DNA of 7,657 nt from Acidobacteriota bacterium (GTDB lineage Bacteria; Acidobacteriota; Vicinamibacteria; Vicinamibacterales; UBA8438). The first letter of the stretch is position 1; each line of letters starts with the position of its first letter. The notes under the pieces were generated by a model, which worked only from the letters and a program-made list of their open reading frames with translations, was not told where the DNA came from and made no database searches. The stretch lies in the NCBI GenBank assembly GCA_003533545.1, contig DQEK01000210.1, positions 1 to 7,657 on the forward strand. The letters run 5' to 3'. Below are positions 1 through 6,594 of this stretch, piece after piece. A program made the translations under genes and the position numbers.

Positions 1-1
1 C

Positions 2-289
2 CCGTCGGCACTCGGCAATGGCGCGGTTGCGTTCCTTACTCACCTGCCCGTCGTTGAAATGGACTTCCTCACCCTCATGTCGATAATCTGGAACGACTTC
101 GCGCTTCCAGTCGGCGGCCTTCTGACCGCTCTCTTCGTTGGGTGGGTTTGGCGGCCTGATAAGGCTATAGACGAGGTGAAACTCCACGGCACCACGTTCC
201 CGGGAAGTGGCTTGTGGTCCTTTCTCATTCGTTGGGCCTGCCCTGTTGCGATTGGCAGCATTATCTTGTTCACGTTCGGTTCTATGTAG
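2..289 (+). CDS. Sodium-dependent neurotransmitter-symporter family (SNF/NSS) transporter, C-terminal part (5' end outside window)
   Basis: The reading frame is open from position 2 to the TAG at 287-289, giving 95 visible residues of a protein whose start lies upstream. What is seen: one hydrophobic segment with the pattern PVGGLLTALFVGW, a short polar stretch (WRPDKAIDEV), and a last hydrophobic segment beginning WSFLIRW.CPVAI and ending three residues before the stop. This matches the last two transmembrane helices (TM11 and TM12) of bacterial SNF/NSS carriers of the LeuT type. Members of that family import amino acids or related compounds with Na+ across the inner membrane; the substrate cannot be read from this fragment. 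The ATG at 59 is internal to the frame and is not the start, because family-like sequence continues upstream of it. A second Na+-coupled carrier follows 128 bp downstream on the same strand, so the two may be co-transcribed. Confidence 0.82.
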   Translation, partial: PSALGNGAVAFLTHLPVVEMDFLTLMSIIWNDFALPVGGLLTALFVGWVWRPDKAIDEVKLHGTTFPGSGLWSFLIRWACPVAIGSIILFTFGSM

Positions 290-417
290 CAGGTCACACT
301 GGAGTTGGACCTTTCACCACCCTGAAGTTTTCGAAGGAAGTTGGAACACGACAGTAGCAACAGCTTCGCGCACCAACGTCGCAGAAAACAGAGTGCCTGG
401 CTGAGAACGAGGACAAA

Positions 418-1809
418 GTGACTGGACTGACGGAACGAATTCAAGCGATCGATGGCTTTGTCTGGCAACCCTTTGCGATGCCGCTAGTCCTACTGCTAGT
501 CGGCGGAGCGCTCTCGGTGATGACTGGCGGTGTGCAGATTCGGCGATTCCCGCTGGCCGTACGAATGGTCCTGCGCAGCATAAGGGGTAAAAGCTCCGGA
601 GACGGCACGATCACCCAGTTCCAGGCGCTGTCGACCGCGCTCGCCTCGACCGTCGGCAACGGCAACATCGGCGGCGTTGCGACAGCGATACTGATTGGTG
701 GCCCCGGGGCTATTTTCTGGATGTGGGTGTGCGCCGCGGTCGGCATGGCAACCAAGTACGCGGAGGCCGTTCTCGGCGTCCATCATCGAGTGCGGCGAGA
801 GACGGGCGAGTTGGCGAGCGGGCCGATGTACTACATCACCGGCGGCATTCCGCACGCACTCACCGGAAAAACACTGGCGATGATGTTCGCCTTGTTCGGC
901 GCGTGCGGGGCGCTTTTAGGCACCGGCAACATGGCCCAATCCAACACGATTGCTCGTACGTTCGTTGAGGCGGCCCGTACAGTCGGGGGTCTCGAAGTTC
1001 CGATGTGGGTTCCCGGCCTATTGATTACGGCGTCGGTGGGACTTGTCCTACTCGGTGGGATCCAACGGATCGCGGCCGTAGCGGAACGGATCGTGCCAGC
1101 CATGCTCGTCCTCTACCTTGTCTCCGCCATCGCGTACTTGTTGCTCAATATCGACCAAGTCCCTGACGCGTTGACGCTCATACTGTCACACGCGTTTTCC
1201 CCCTCTGCAGCGGTGGGTGGGTTCGCGGGCGCTTCCATGGCGCAAGCAATAGCCGCGGGGGTGAGCCGGGGCGTTCTCTCTAACGAGGCTGGTTTGGGGA
1301 CGGCGCCGATCGCACATGGCATCGCGAAAGTCAGTCACCCCGTCGACCAGGGTCTGATTGGGATCTTCGAGGTGTTCACGGACACCATCGTTGTCTGCTC
1401 GCTCACCGCGTTCGTCATCCTAACCTCGGGGCTCTGGACCGACCCTACGTTTCAAAACGCAAGTGGCGACCTAACGGCTGCGGCACTCAGCACGACTATC
1501 CCCGGCGCTTCGCTTATCGTTGCCGTCTGCTCGTTCCTTTTCGGGTTCTCCACTCTGATCGGTTGGTGTTATTACGGCGAAAAATGCGTTGAGTTCCTTT
1601 TTGGTTCCGGAATCATCACCGTCTACCGAATGGCGTTCACGGCACTGATCATGGTGGGCTCGATGGTCTCAGTGCCGCTGGTCTGGGCCCTCGGCACACT
1701 CCTCAATGGTTTCATGGCGTTCCCCAACCTTGTCGGAATGCTTTTCCTCGCAAGAGCGGTAAAACGCCTCACAAACCAATATTTCACCGCTAAAGCGGAG
1801 ACCGCCTGA
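418..1809 (+). CDS. Alanine/glycine:cation symporter (AGCS, Na+/amino-acid symporter) family protein
   Basis: This is a 463-residue inner-membrane carrier of normal length for AGCS (AlsT/DagA-like) proteins, which import alanine or glycine with Na+ or H+. Family motifs are in order: TALASTVGNGNIGGVATAI (about 73-91), GGPGAIFWMWV followed by GMATKYAEAVL (94-119), GPMYYI (135-140), GTGNMAQSN (168-176), the signature SNEAGLGTAPIAH (288-300), DTI.VC.LTAFVIL (322-335), and FGFSTLIGW.YYGE (375-388). About ten hydrophobic segments are spread through the protein. The start is GTG at 418, with GAGG at 409-412 five bases before it; the N-terminus then aligns with the usual beginning of the family. It lies 128 bp after the SNF-type transporter gene and ends 32 bp from the convergent thiE stop. 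The exact substrate is inferred only from the family. I see no truncation or frameshift. Confidence 0.95.
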   Translation: MTGLTERIQAIDGFVWQPFAMPLVLLLVGGALSVMTGGVQIRRFPLAVRMVLRSIRGKSSGDGTITQFQALSTALASTVGNGNIGGVATAILIGGPGAIFWMWVCAAVGMATKYAEAVLGVHHRVRRETGELASGPMYYITGGIPHALTGKTLAMMFALFGACGALLGTGNMAQSNTIARTFVEAARTVGGLEVPMWVPGLLITASVGLVLLGGIQRIAAVAERIVPAMLVLYLVSAIAYLLLNIDQVPDALTLILSHAFSPSAAVGGFAGASMAQAIAAGVSRGVLSNEAGLGTAPIAHGIAKVSHPVDQGLIGIFEVFTDTIVVCSLTAFVILTSGLWTDPTFQNASGDLTAAALSTTIPGASLIVAVCSFLFGFSTLIGWCYYGEKCVEFLFGSGIITVYRMAFTALIMVGSMVSVPLVWALGTLLNGFMAFPNLVGMLFLARAVKRLTNQYFTAKAETA

Positions 1810-1812
1810 ACA

Positions 1813-1833
1813 CCGCGGAAGGCTCTCCCGCGG
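1813..1833. terminator. Candidate bidirectional terminator hairpin between convergent genes
   Basis: CCGCGG at 1813-1818 pairs with CCGCGG at 1828-1833. The helix can continue past one A-C mismatch by two more pairs (1820-1821 with 1825-1826), leaving a GCT loop. It occupies most of the 32-bp gap between the transporter stop (1809) and the thiE stop (1842), the expected place for a shared terminator. Neither side has a U-rich tail, so it is not a classic intrinsic terminator. It could instead be a 3'-end stabilising hairpin or a Rho-linked site. Confidence 0.45.
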
Positions 1834-1841
1834 CGCTCTCC

Positions 1842-2501
1842 CTACGATCCTTCTAGCATCGCAAGGTACTGACGTACCCGCTGGTCAGGGGCCCCGTTAG
1901 CAAGAAGATCTGAAACCACAGCCACCGAGGCAGCGCCCGCAGCAATCACAGTGGGTGCCGTTGCAAGGGTAATACCTCCGATCGCAACGACCGGAAGCCC
2001 ACTCGCTGCAGCCACCGTTCGACGCACCCCATCCAGTCCGACGGAGACGTAGCCCGTGTCCTTCGTTCTAGTGTCGAAGATGGGCCCGACCGCAAGATAG
2101 CTGACCGGTTGACGCAACGCGGATTGGACCTGTCCAAGGTTATGAGTCGACAATCCAATGACGGCCTGGGTGCCCAGGAGACGCCGGACCACCGGCGCCG
2201 GGAGATCTTCCTGCCCGAGGTGTACACCGCTCGCGTTGGATAGGAGGGCCAGGTCGCTCCGATCGTTCAGAATGAACTCTGCCCCTGCAGACACACACAC
2301 CGAAGCAATCTCCTCACTCCAGCGCAGCACCGTATCCGCGGCGGTATCCGGAGCGCGAAGCTGCACGAGGCGTGCTCCTCCCTCCACGTAGGCACGCGCC
2401 AAGTCGGGCGGACGCCACCCAGCGCTCGCTGTCACTACAGCATCGACAATGACGTAGAGTCGAGGCCAGTGAGGTCTCCGTCGACTGCCAAGCTCGTTCA
2501 T
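1842..2501 (-). CDS. thiE: Thiamine phosphate synthase
   Basis: The 219-residue TIM-barrel enzyme condenses HMP-pyrophosphate with thiazole phosphate to make thiamine phosphate, in the cytoplasm. Visible family motifs: VQLR (46-49), ND (79-80, substrate/Mg contacts), GVHLGQEDLP (92-101), IGLSTH (115-120), GPIFDTRTK (139-147, the T.TK phosphate/thiazole site), PVVAIGGI (170-177) and AVVSDLL. Length is typical. The ATG at 2501 lies 2 nt after the accC stop, so translation is probably coupled to accC; no other thiamine gene is nearby and there is no room for a thiamine riboswitch directly before it. One oddity: the usual Q.R.K pyrophosphate-binding pattern reads QLRAP, with proline where Bacillus subtilis ThiE has Lys61. 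The TenI branch of the fold is an alternative, but the HLGQEDLP and TRTK motifs favour ThiE. Confidence 0.92.
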   Translation of the reverse strand: MNELGSRRRPHWPRLYVIVDAVVTASAGWRPPDLARAYVEGGARLVQLRAPDTAADTVLRWSEEIASVCVSAGAEFILNDRSDLALLSNASGVHLGQEDLPAPVVRRLLGTQAVIGLSTHNLGQVQSALRQPVSYLAVGPIFDTRTKDTGYVSVGLDGVRRTVAAASGLPVVAIGGITLATAPTVIAAGAASVAVVSDLLANGAPDQRVRQYLAMLEGS

Positions 2502-2503
2502 CG

Positions 2504-3835
2504 CTAATTCGCGAGTCGATCTAAGTACGACGTCGTATACCTTCCCGCCAAAAAATCTTCGTCTCGCAAGATTCGAAGATGAAGTGCGACAGTCGTATCG
2601 ATGCCTTCGATCACCGTCATCTCAAGCGCCCGACGCATCCGAGCAATCGCCTCGTGTCGGTCGCGACCGTGGGTAACAACTTTCGCCACGAGCCCGTCGT
2701 AGTGTGGCCAGACCATGCAATCCGCGTGGGCGTATGTATCAACCCGGACTCCGACCCCCCCTGGTAGGCTGAACCGACGAATCAGCCCAGGGCTTGGGAT
2801 GCCAGTATCGGGATGCTCGGCATTCACTCGACATTCGATGGCATGCCCGGTAAGCCGCACGTCCTCCTGACAAATGGACAAACCCTGACCCGCCGAAACC
2901 CGGATTTGCTCCTTAACAATATCCACACCGGACACCATCTCAGTCACTGGGTGCTCCACTTGAATCCGAGCATTAACCTCCAGAAAGAACGGGTCTCCCT
3001 GACCATTAATTAGAAACTCAAAGGTTCCAGCATTGCGGTAGCCAACCAATTGCGCCGCTGCAACAACCAGTGCGCCAAGGCTTCGACGTGAAGACGAGGT
3101 CAGCACGGTCGAAGGCGCCTCTTCCAACAGTTTCTGATGACGTCTCTGCAGCGTACAATCACGCTCGCCCAGATTCACCATCCGTTCATCATCAGCCAGG
3201 ATCTGAAATTCGACATGCCGCGCGTCCTCTAGATATCGCTCCAGATAGAGTCGGCGGTCGCCGAAGGCAGCTTCCGCCTCACGACAGGCCGCCGGTAGAG
3301 CGGAGCGCAGTTCATCAAACGAACGCAATACCCTGAGCCCACGCCCCCCCCCACCGGACGTCGCCTTCACGATAAGCGGAAAACCAAGTGCCTCACCCAG
3401 TGATTCCCCTTCTGCTGGCAATTCAAACGACGGTGTGCCCGGCACTATCGGAAGCCCCGCCTCAGCCATCGTCTCCCTTGCCAAAGACTTGTCTCCGAGA
3501 AGGCGCAATACCCGAGTTGGTGGGCCGACGAACGCCACTCCAATGGCTTCACAGGCTTCGGCTAACGCCGGATGCTCGGACAGGAATCCGTAACCCGGAT
3601 GTACAGCGTCCACACCGCTAATCTCGGCGGCGGTTCGGACAGCAGCGATGTTCAGATAGCTCTCGGCGCAACTGGACGGACCGATACATAAGCGCTCATC
3701 CGCGTGCAGCACAGGGAGACTGTCCGAGTCGGCCTGTGAGTGTGCGATGACCGTCTTGATGCCGAGGTCGCGGCAGGCGCAGATTATCCGGAGGGCAATC
3801 TCACCCCGGTTGGCGATCAGAACTTTTCTGAACAT
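2504..3835 (-). CDS. accC: Biotin carboxylase subunit of acetyl-CoA carboxylase
   Basis: This ATP-grasp enzyme carboxylates the biotin carried by AccB using bicarbonate and ATP, the first half of malonyl-CoA synthesis. From ATG 3835 the protein has 443 residues, close to the Escherichia coli length. Visible: N-terminal FRKVLIANRGEIALRI, HPGYGFLSE (79-87), GDK with K116, K157 before the glycine loop GGGGRG (161-166), HVE.QILAD (207-215), ERDCTLQRRHQKLLEEAP (224-241), EVNARIQVEHPVTE (286-299, catalytic Arg290), and ECRVNAEHP (334-342). All key residues seem present. A TTG at 3853 would add six residues, but MFRKVLIANRGEIA is the usual family N-terminus, so 3835 is preferred; neither start has a clear Shine-Dalgarno sequence. 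It starts 24 nt after the accB stop and ends 2 nt before thiE. Two G-runs (9 and 7) lie in its coding strand. The carboxyltransferase genes accA and accD are not in this window. Confidence 0.97.
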   Translation of the reverse strand: MFRKVLIANRGEIALRIICACRDLGIKTVIAHSQADSDSLPVLHADERLCIGPSSCAESYLNIAAVRTAAEISGVDAVHPGYGFLSEHPALAEACEAIGVAFVGPPTRVLRLLGDKSLARETMAEAGLPIVPGTPSFELPAEGESLGEALGFPLIVKATSGGGGRGLRVLRSFDELRSALPAACREAEAAFGDRRLYLERYLEDARHVEFQILADDERMVNLGERDCTLQRRHQKLLEEAPSTVLTSSSRRSLGALVVAAAQLVGYRNAGTFEFLINGQGDPFFLEVNARIQVEHPVTEMVSGVDIVKEQIRVSAGQGLSICQEDVRLTGHAIECRVNAEHPDTGIPSPGLIRRFSLPGGVGVRVDTYAHADCMVWPHYDGLVAKVVTHGRDRHEAIARMRRALEMTVIEGIDTTVALHLRILRDEDFLAGRYTTSYLDRLAN

Positions 3836-3859
3836 GTAGAAGACAACCGCCAACCAAGC

Positions 3860-4279
3860 TCAGGCTTCGGCGGGCGGTCGGATCGTGAACAACCGATCGC
3901 CGTACTGCACCACCTGGCCATTCTCGACGAAGAGGTCCACCACCTCCCCATCGCACGTCGATCTGATCTCGTTCATCAACTTCATGGCCTCAATGATGCA
4001 AAGCACGTCTCCCGTGCTGACTCGGTCACCCAACTGCACGAACGGTTCCGCATCTGGTTCGCCTGCTAGGTAGCAAGTCCCTAGCAACGGTGCTTCGATC
4101 GTCACGACCTCTCGAGGCACGTTCCCGCTCGGGACCGCAGGACCGTGGTCTGCGACCGCAGTTTCAGGAAAACGAAGACGAACACGTTCATCGCCCTGGT
4201 CCAACTCAAACTCAACGAGGCCGTGCTCGCGCATCAGCTCTACCATTTTCTTGATTTGACCGAAATCCATAAGCGCCAT
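3860..4279 (-). CDS. accB: Biotin carboxyl carrier protein of acetyl-CoA carboxylase
   Basis: The protein carries biotin on a lysine and shuttles the carboxyl group between AccC and the carboxyltransferase. The C-terminal biotinyl domain has EAMKLMNEI, where Lys100 (counting from ATG 4279) is the expected biotinylation site. Before it come APLLGTCY and PFVQLGDRVSTGD, and after it GEVVDLFVENGQVVQYGD.LF.I, a typical AccB. The N-terminal part (MDFGQIKKMVELMREHGLVEFEL) resembles the family's MDLRKIKKLIEL segment; the linker between the two parts is short. The start is uncertain: ATG 4279 (139 aa), ATG 4270 (136 aa), GTG 4291 and ATG 4309 (149 aa) are all in frame and none has a convincing Shine-Dalgarno sequence. 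Homology to the usual N-terminus begins at 4270, so 4279 or 4270 is likeliest. It lies between pepP and accC on the same strand. Confidence 0.95.
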   Translation of the reverse strand: MALMDFGQIKKMVELMREHGLVEFELDQGDERVRLRFPETAVADHGPAVPSGNVPREVVTIEAPLLGTCYLAGEPDAEPFVQLGDRVSTGDVLCIIEAMKLMNEIRSTCDGEVVDLFVENGQVVQYGDRLFTIRPPAEA

Positions 4280-4339
4280 CGGACGGGCCACGCGCCACCC
4301 CATCGGCATCCGATCGGACGTGCCCGCTTTGTTTACTGA

Positions 4340-5479
4340 TTAAACCACGCACAACCCCCGCGGCACGTCGGTTAATAGCTCGTAGCCGGTCGAGGTTACA
4401 GCGAGGTCGTCCTCAAGCCGAACCCCCCCCCGTGAAGGCAGGTACACTCCCGGCTCAATCGTGAAAACCATACCCGACTCCAGCACGACTTCGTCCTCAG
4501 GAACCAAGGCCGAAAGATCACGCTTCCCGATGCGTGGAGCCTCGTGCACTTCAAGCCCAAGTCCATGTCCTGTGCCATGGACGAAACGCTCTCCCAACCC
4601 ATGTTGCTCAATTTTCAGCCTAGCAGCAGAATCAACCTCACCGACCGTGGCACCCGGCCTAACAACCTCTAACGCCGCTGCATGGCCCTCGCAAACTGCC
4701 CTATGCCAGGCCATCGCTTCCCCCGTCGGGGGACCCAAGCTTGCTGTCCTGGACAGGTCTACACAGTAGCCGTCAAGTACACCGCCGAAGTCGAGTAAAA
4801 CGAGGTCGCCCGCCTCTAACTCACGCTGACCCGGTCGCGCGTGCGGAAGAGCGGTATTGGGACCACCAGCCACAATCGTATCGAACGACGGGCCCTCAAA
4901 ACCCACCGCCTGGATGGCCCGATCTATATCCGCAGCCACTTCTCGCTCCTGGCGTCCCGGTCGAAGCCCAGCCAAGGCCTCACTCATGACCCGGGAGATC
5001 CGAAGACCCGCATCACGTAATTTTTCTAGTTCGTCAGCGTCCTTGACGACCCGAGCCTGCTCCACGAGTCCCGTGGTGCGAAGTAATTCAATCCGAGACT
5101 CAGCTAAAGCACCAACGAGCCAATCGTGACGGCCCACCGTGACGTGTCGACTTTCAAAACCTACTGGATCCGCTCCGCGCTCCACAACCAGATCGACGAG
5201 GGTTTCTTCGTATGACCCGGTGACTTCGACGGTCGCCATGCCCGGACACCCCGCTGTGCTCTCCAGAAGTGCTGTGGCAGAGCTGATATAGCGGGCGTCC
5301 ACAATAAGACTAGCGCGATCTAGGCCGACAAGCAGCATGCCGGCGGTTCCACGAAAATTGGACAAATAGAAAACATTAGCGGGGTCAGTGACCAACAGGG
5401 CCGACACACCGGCGCCGTCGAACCGTGACCGCAGCGCGGCTAGTCTCGCCAAGAGACGAGTTCCGGGGATTAACGACAC
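4340..5479 (-). CDS. pepP: M24B-family aminopeptidase P (Xaa-Pro aminopeptidase / creatinase-like)
   Basis: This is a 379-residue cytosolic metallopeptidase of the pita-bread fold, which removes an N-terminal residue preceding proline. The N-terminal creatinase-like domain includes LLVTDPANVFYLSNFRGTAG (28-47). The C-terminal catalytic domain contains all five expected metal ligands: D230 (LLDFGG), D241 (CVDLSR), H305 (HGTGHGLGL), E342 (TIEPGVY) and E356 (RLEDD). Catalytic-type histidines are at 213 (LPHARPG) and 312 (VHEAP). The start is GTG at 5479, chosen because GGGGAGG lies 8 nt before it; a TTG at 5521 is in frame but has no comparable site and adds 14 non-conserved residues. pepP is the first gene of the unit pepP-accB-accC-thiE. 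In Bacillus the related gene (yqhT) lies beside efp near accBC, so the location is familiar, although efp is absent here. M24B members also cover prolidases, so exact substrate preference is uncertain. Confidence 0.93.
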   Translation of the reverse strand: MSLIPGTRLLARLAALRSRFDGAGVSALLVTDPANVFYLSNFRGTAGMLLVGLDRASLIVDARYISSATALLESTAGCPGMATVEVTGSYEETLVDLVVERGADPVGFESRHVTVGRHDWLVGALAESRIELLRTTGLVEQARVVKDADELEKLRDAGLRISRVMSEALAGLRPGRQEREVAADIDRAIQAVGFEGPSFDTIVAGGPNTALPHARPGQRELEAGDLVLLDFGGVLDGYCVDLSRTASLGPPTGEAMAWHRAVCEGHAAALEVVRPGATVGEVDSAARLKIEQHGLGERFVHGTGHGLGLEVHEAPRIGKRDLSALVPEDEVVLESGMVFTIEPGVYLPSRGGVRLEDDLAVTSTGYELLTDVPRGLCVV

Positions 5480-5487
5480 GAAATACG

Positions 5488-5494
5488 CCTCCCC
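5488..5494 (-). promoter_or_regulatory. Strong ribosome binding site deciding the pepP start
   Basis: On the minus strand the sequence reads GGGGAGG, followed by eight bases and then GTG at 5479. This near-consensus Shine-Dalgarno sequence selects the GTG over the upstream in-frame TTG at 5521. Confidence 0.8.
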
Positions 5495-5637
5495 AACCGC
5501 CCACTCCACCCTCTCGTACAACCCCAGAATTCAAACACGGATCAAAACTTCCTTTCTACCGGTCAATGCCCCCATCGCCCTACCACGATTTGCCACGGTG
5601 ACGGCGTCCAAACACCCCTAATTAGCGGGCCGAAACG

Positions 5638-5666
5638 TTGACAGAGCCCCTAACTCCGTGTAGCAT
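5638..5666 (+). promoter_or_regulatory. Sigma-70-type promoter of the rplM-rpsI-rpsB-tsf cluster
   Basis: A perfect TTGACA (-35) lies at 5638-5643, then exactly 17 bases, then TAGCAT (-10, four of six consensus positions) at 5661-5666. Transcription would begin near 5673, giving a leader of only about 25 nt before the rplM ATG at 5699. The element sits in the 219-bp divergent gap between pepP (5479) and rplM. The rest of that gap shows no gene; a promoter for the leftward pepP unit must also be there, but I could not find a good matching pair (only an isolated TTGACC at 5561-5566 on the minus strand). Confidence 0.75.
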
Positions 5667-5698
5667 CCTCGTTTACGTTTCCGGCCGACATACCAACA

Positions 5699-6130
5699 AT
5701 GCCAACGTACGTACCAACGCCGGCCACTGTCGAACGACAGTGGCACATAATCGACGCGGGCGAGCAGGTTCTCGGGCGGATTGCAACTGTGGCAGCCAAA
5801 CTGCTCCAGGGCAAGCACAAGCCGCAGTATGCACCGTCCCTCGATACAGGTGACTTCGTCATAATCACCAACGCAGCCGGCGTCAAACTGACCGGCAACA
5901 AGGAAGAGCAGAAATTATATCGCCACCATAGCGGGTACGAAGGTGGGCTCCGCGAAGAGCGAGCCAAGACCCTGCGACAGCGGATACCAGAACGCATGGT
6001 GGAAGAGGCCGTACGTGGCATGTTGCCGAAAACCAAGCTGGGCAAGACGATGTACCGAAAGCTGAAGGTCTATGCGGGTCCTTCCCACCCGCATGCTGCC
6101 CAGCAGCCTACTCCACTTGAGGTGTCCTGA
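5699..6130 (+). CDS. rplM: 50S ribosomal protein L13
   Basis: The 143-residue protein is an early-assembling component of the large ribosomal subunit that binds 23S rRNA. Family landmarks: N-terminal TYVPTP..VERQW.IIDA (3-20), VLGRIAT.AAKLLQGKHKP (24-42), DTGDFVIITNA (49-59), KLTGNK (63-68), HHSGYEGGL (76-84), MLPKTKLG (108-115), and KLKVYAGPSHPHAAQQP (121-137). Length and ends are normal. ATG 5699 gives exactly the usual N-terminus, yet the bases before it contain no Shine-Dalgarno-like GGAGG, unlike the downstream genes. The gene is the first of the ribosomal cluster, about 25 nt behind a strong promoter, and its stop (6128-6130) is one base from the GTG of rpsI, the standard rplM-rpsI pairing. 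Confidence 0.98.
   Translation: MPTYVPTPATVERQWHIIDAGEQVLGRIATVAAKLLQGKHKPQYAPSLDTGDFVIITNAAGVKLTGNKEEQKLYRHHSGYEGGLREERAKTLRQRIPERMVEEAVRGMLPKTKLGKTMYRKLKVYAGPSHPHAAQQPTPLEVS
6119..6124 (+). promoter_or_regulatory. Ribosome binding site deciding the rpsI GTG start, inside the end of rplM
   Basis: GAGGTG overlaps the last rplM codons, seven bases before GTG 6132. It fixes the start of rpsI there rather than at an in-frame ATG 60 bases upstream (6072), which lies within rplM. Confidence 0.75.
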
Positions 6131-6131
6131 C

Positions 6132-6524
6132 GTGACAGCGACGAGTGTCTACGGAACAGGCCGACGCAAGTCGTCGACCGCACGAGTTTTCTTGAAATCC
6201 GGATCCGGCGAGATCGAGCTCCGAGGAGCTCCGCTTGAAAAACGGTTCCCCTCGGCCGCTATCAGAACCAGAATCAGGGAACCCCTTGAAGTTGCAGAAG
6301 TGTCCGACAAGGTCGATGTCCTAGCCACCGCTCGCGGCGGCGGGATCACAGGCCAGGCTGACGCACTACGCCTGGGTATTGCACGCGCGCTCGTTGAGTT
6401 CGACCCAGAATTGCGCCCGCTCTTGAAGAAGGCTGGACTGCTCACAAGAGACGCGCGAATCAAGGAACGGAAGAAGTACGGACTGGCCGGAGCGCGGAAA
6501 CGGTTCCAGTTCAGCAAACGCTAG
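6132..6524 (+). CDS. rpsI: 30S ribosomal protein S9
   Basis: A 130-residue small-subunit protein whose C-terminal tail reaches the ribosomal P site and contacts tRNA. The usual S9 pattern is complete: YGTGRRKSSTARV near the N-terminus (7-19), SGSGEIEL.G.PLEKRFP (23-40), ATARGGGITGQADALRLGIARAL (65-87), LLKKAGLLTRDARIKERKKYGLAGARK (97-123), and the terminal FQFSKR with the conserved final Lys-Arg. Starting at GTG 6132 gives the standard family length; beginning at ATG 6072 would add 20 residues from within rplM with no family resemblance. It starts one base after the rplM stop, so the pair is almost certainly translationally coupled. rpsB follows after 70 bp on the same strand. Confidence 0.98.
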   Translation: MTATSVYGTGRRKSSTARVFLKSGSGEIELRGAPLEKRFPSAAIRTRIREPLEVAEVSDKVDVLATARGGGITGQADALRLGIARALVEFDPELRPLLKKAGLLTRDARIKERKKYGLAGARKRFQFSKR

Positions 6525-6585
6525 CGCGCGACGGGACGTGGCGATGGCGATTGGCCGGCACTGCGTCCGCTGAGCCGGAGAGGGT

Positions 6586-6590
6586 GGAGG
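6586..6590 (+). promoter_or_regulatory. Ribosome binding site supporting the rpsB TTG start
   Basis: GGAGG (within GGTGGAGG, 6583-6590) lies four bases before TTG 6595. The spacing is short, but no other start codon in frame gives the conserved S2 N-terminus. Confidence 0.7.
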
Positions 6591-6594
6591 AAGC

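Noticed and set aside
207..404. 65-codon plus-strand frame overlapping the end of the first transporter
   Set aside because: It is out of frame with the transporter, lacks a ribosome binding site and has no recognisable features.
290..417. Terminator or promoter between the two transporter genes
   Set aside because: AGGTC/GACCT (291-295 with 308-312) gives only a five-pair stem with a 12-base loop, and no convincing -35/-10 pair is present.
5480..5521. TTG at 5521 as the start of pepP
   Set aside because: No good ribosome binding site precedes it, and GGGGAGG eight bases before GTG 5479 is far better.
5500..5566. Leftward promoter with TTGACC at 5561-5566 (minus strand)
   Set aside because: No -10-like hexamer lies at 16-18 bases; the nearest (TTTGAT) is only 14 bases away.
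5480..5698. Riboswitch or attenuator in the divergent gap
   Set aside because: I recognise no riboswitch core or leader peptide, and the predicted rplM leader is too short.
5650..6045. 131-codon open frame on the minus strand opposite rplM
   Set aside because: It is antisense to a complete, well conserved L13 gene, has no recognisable protein features, and reflects the codon bias of rplM.
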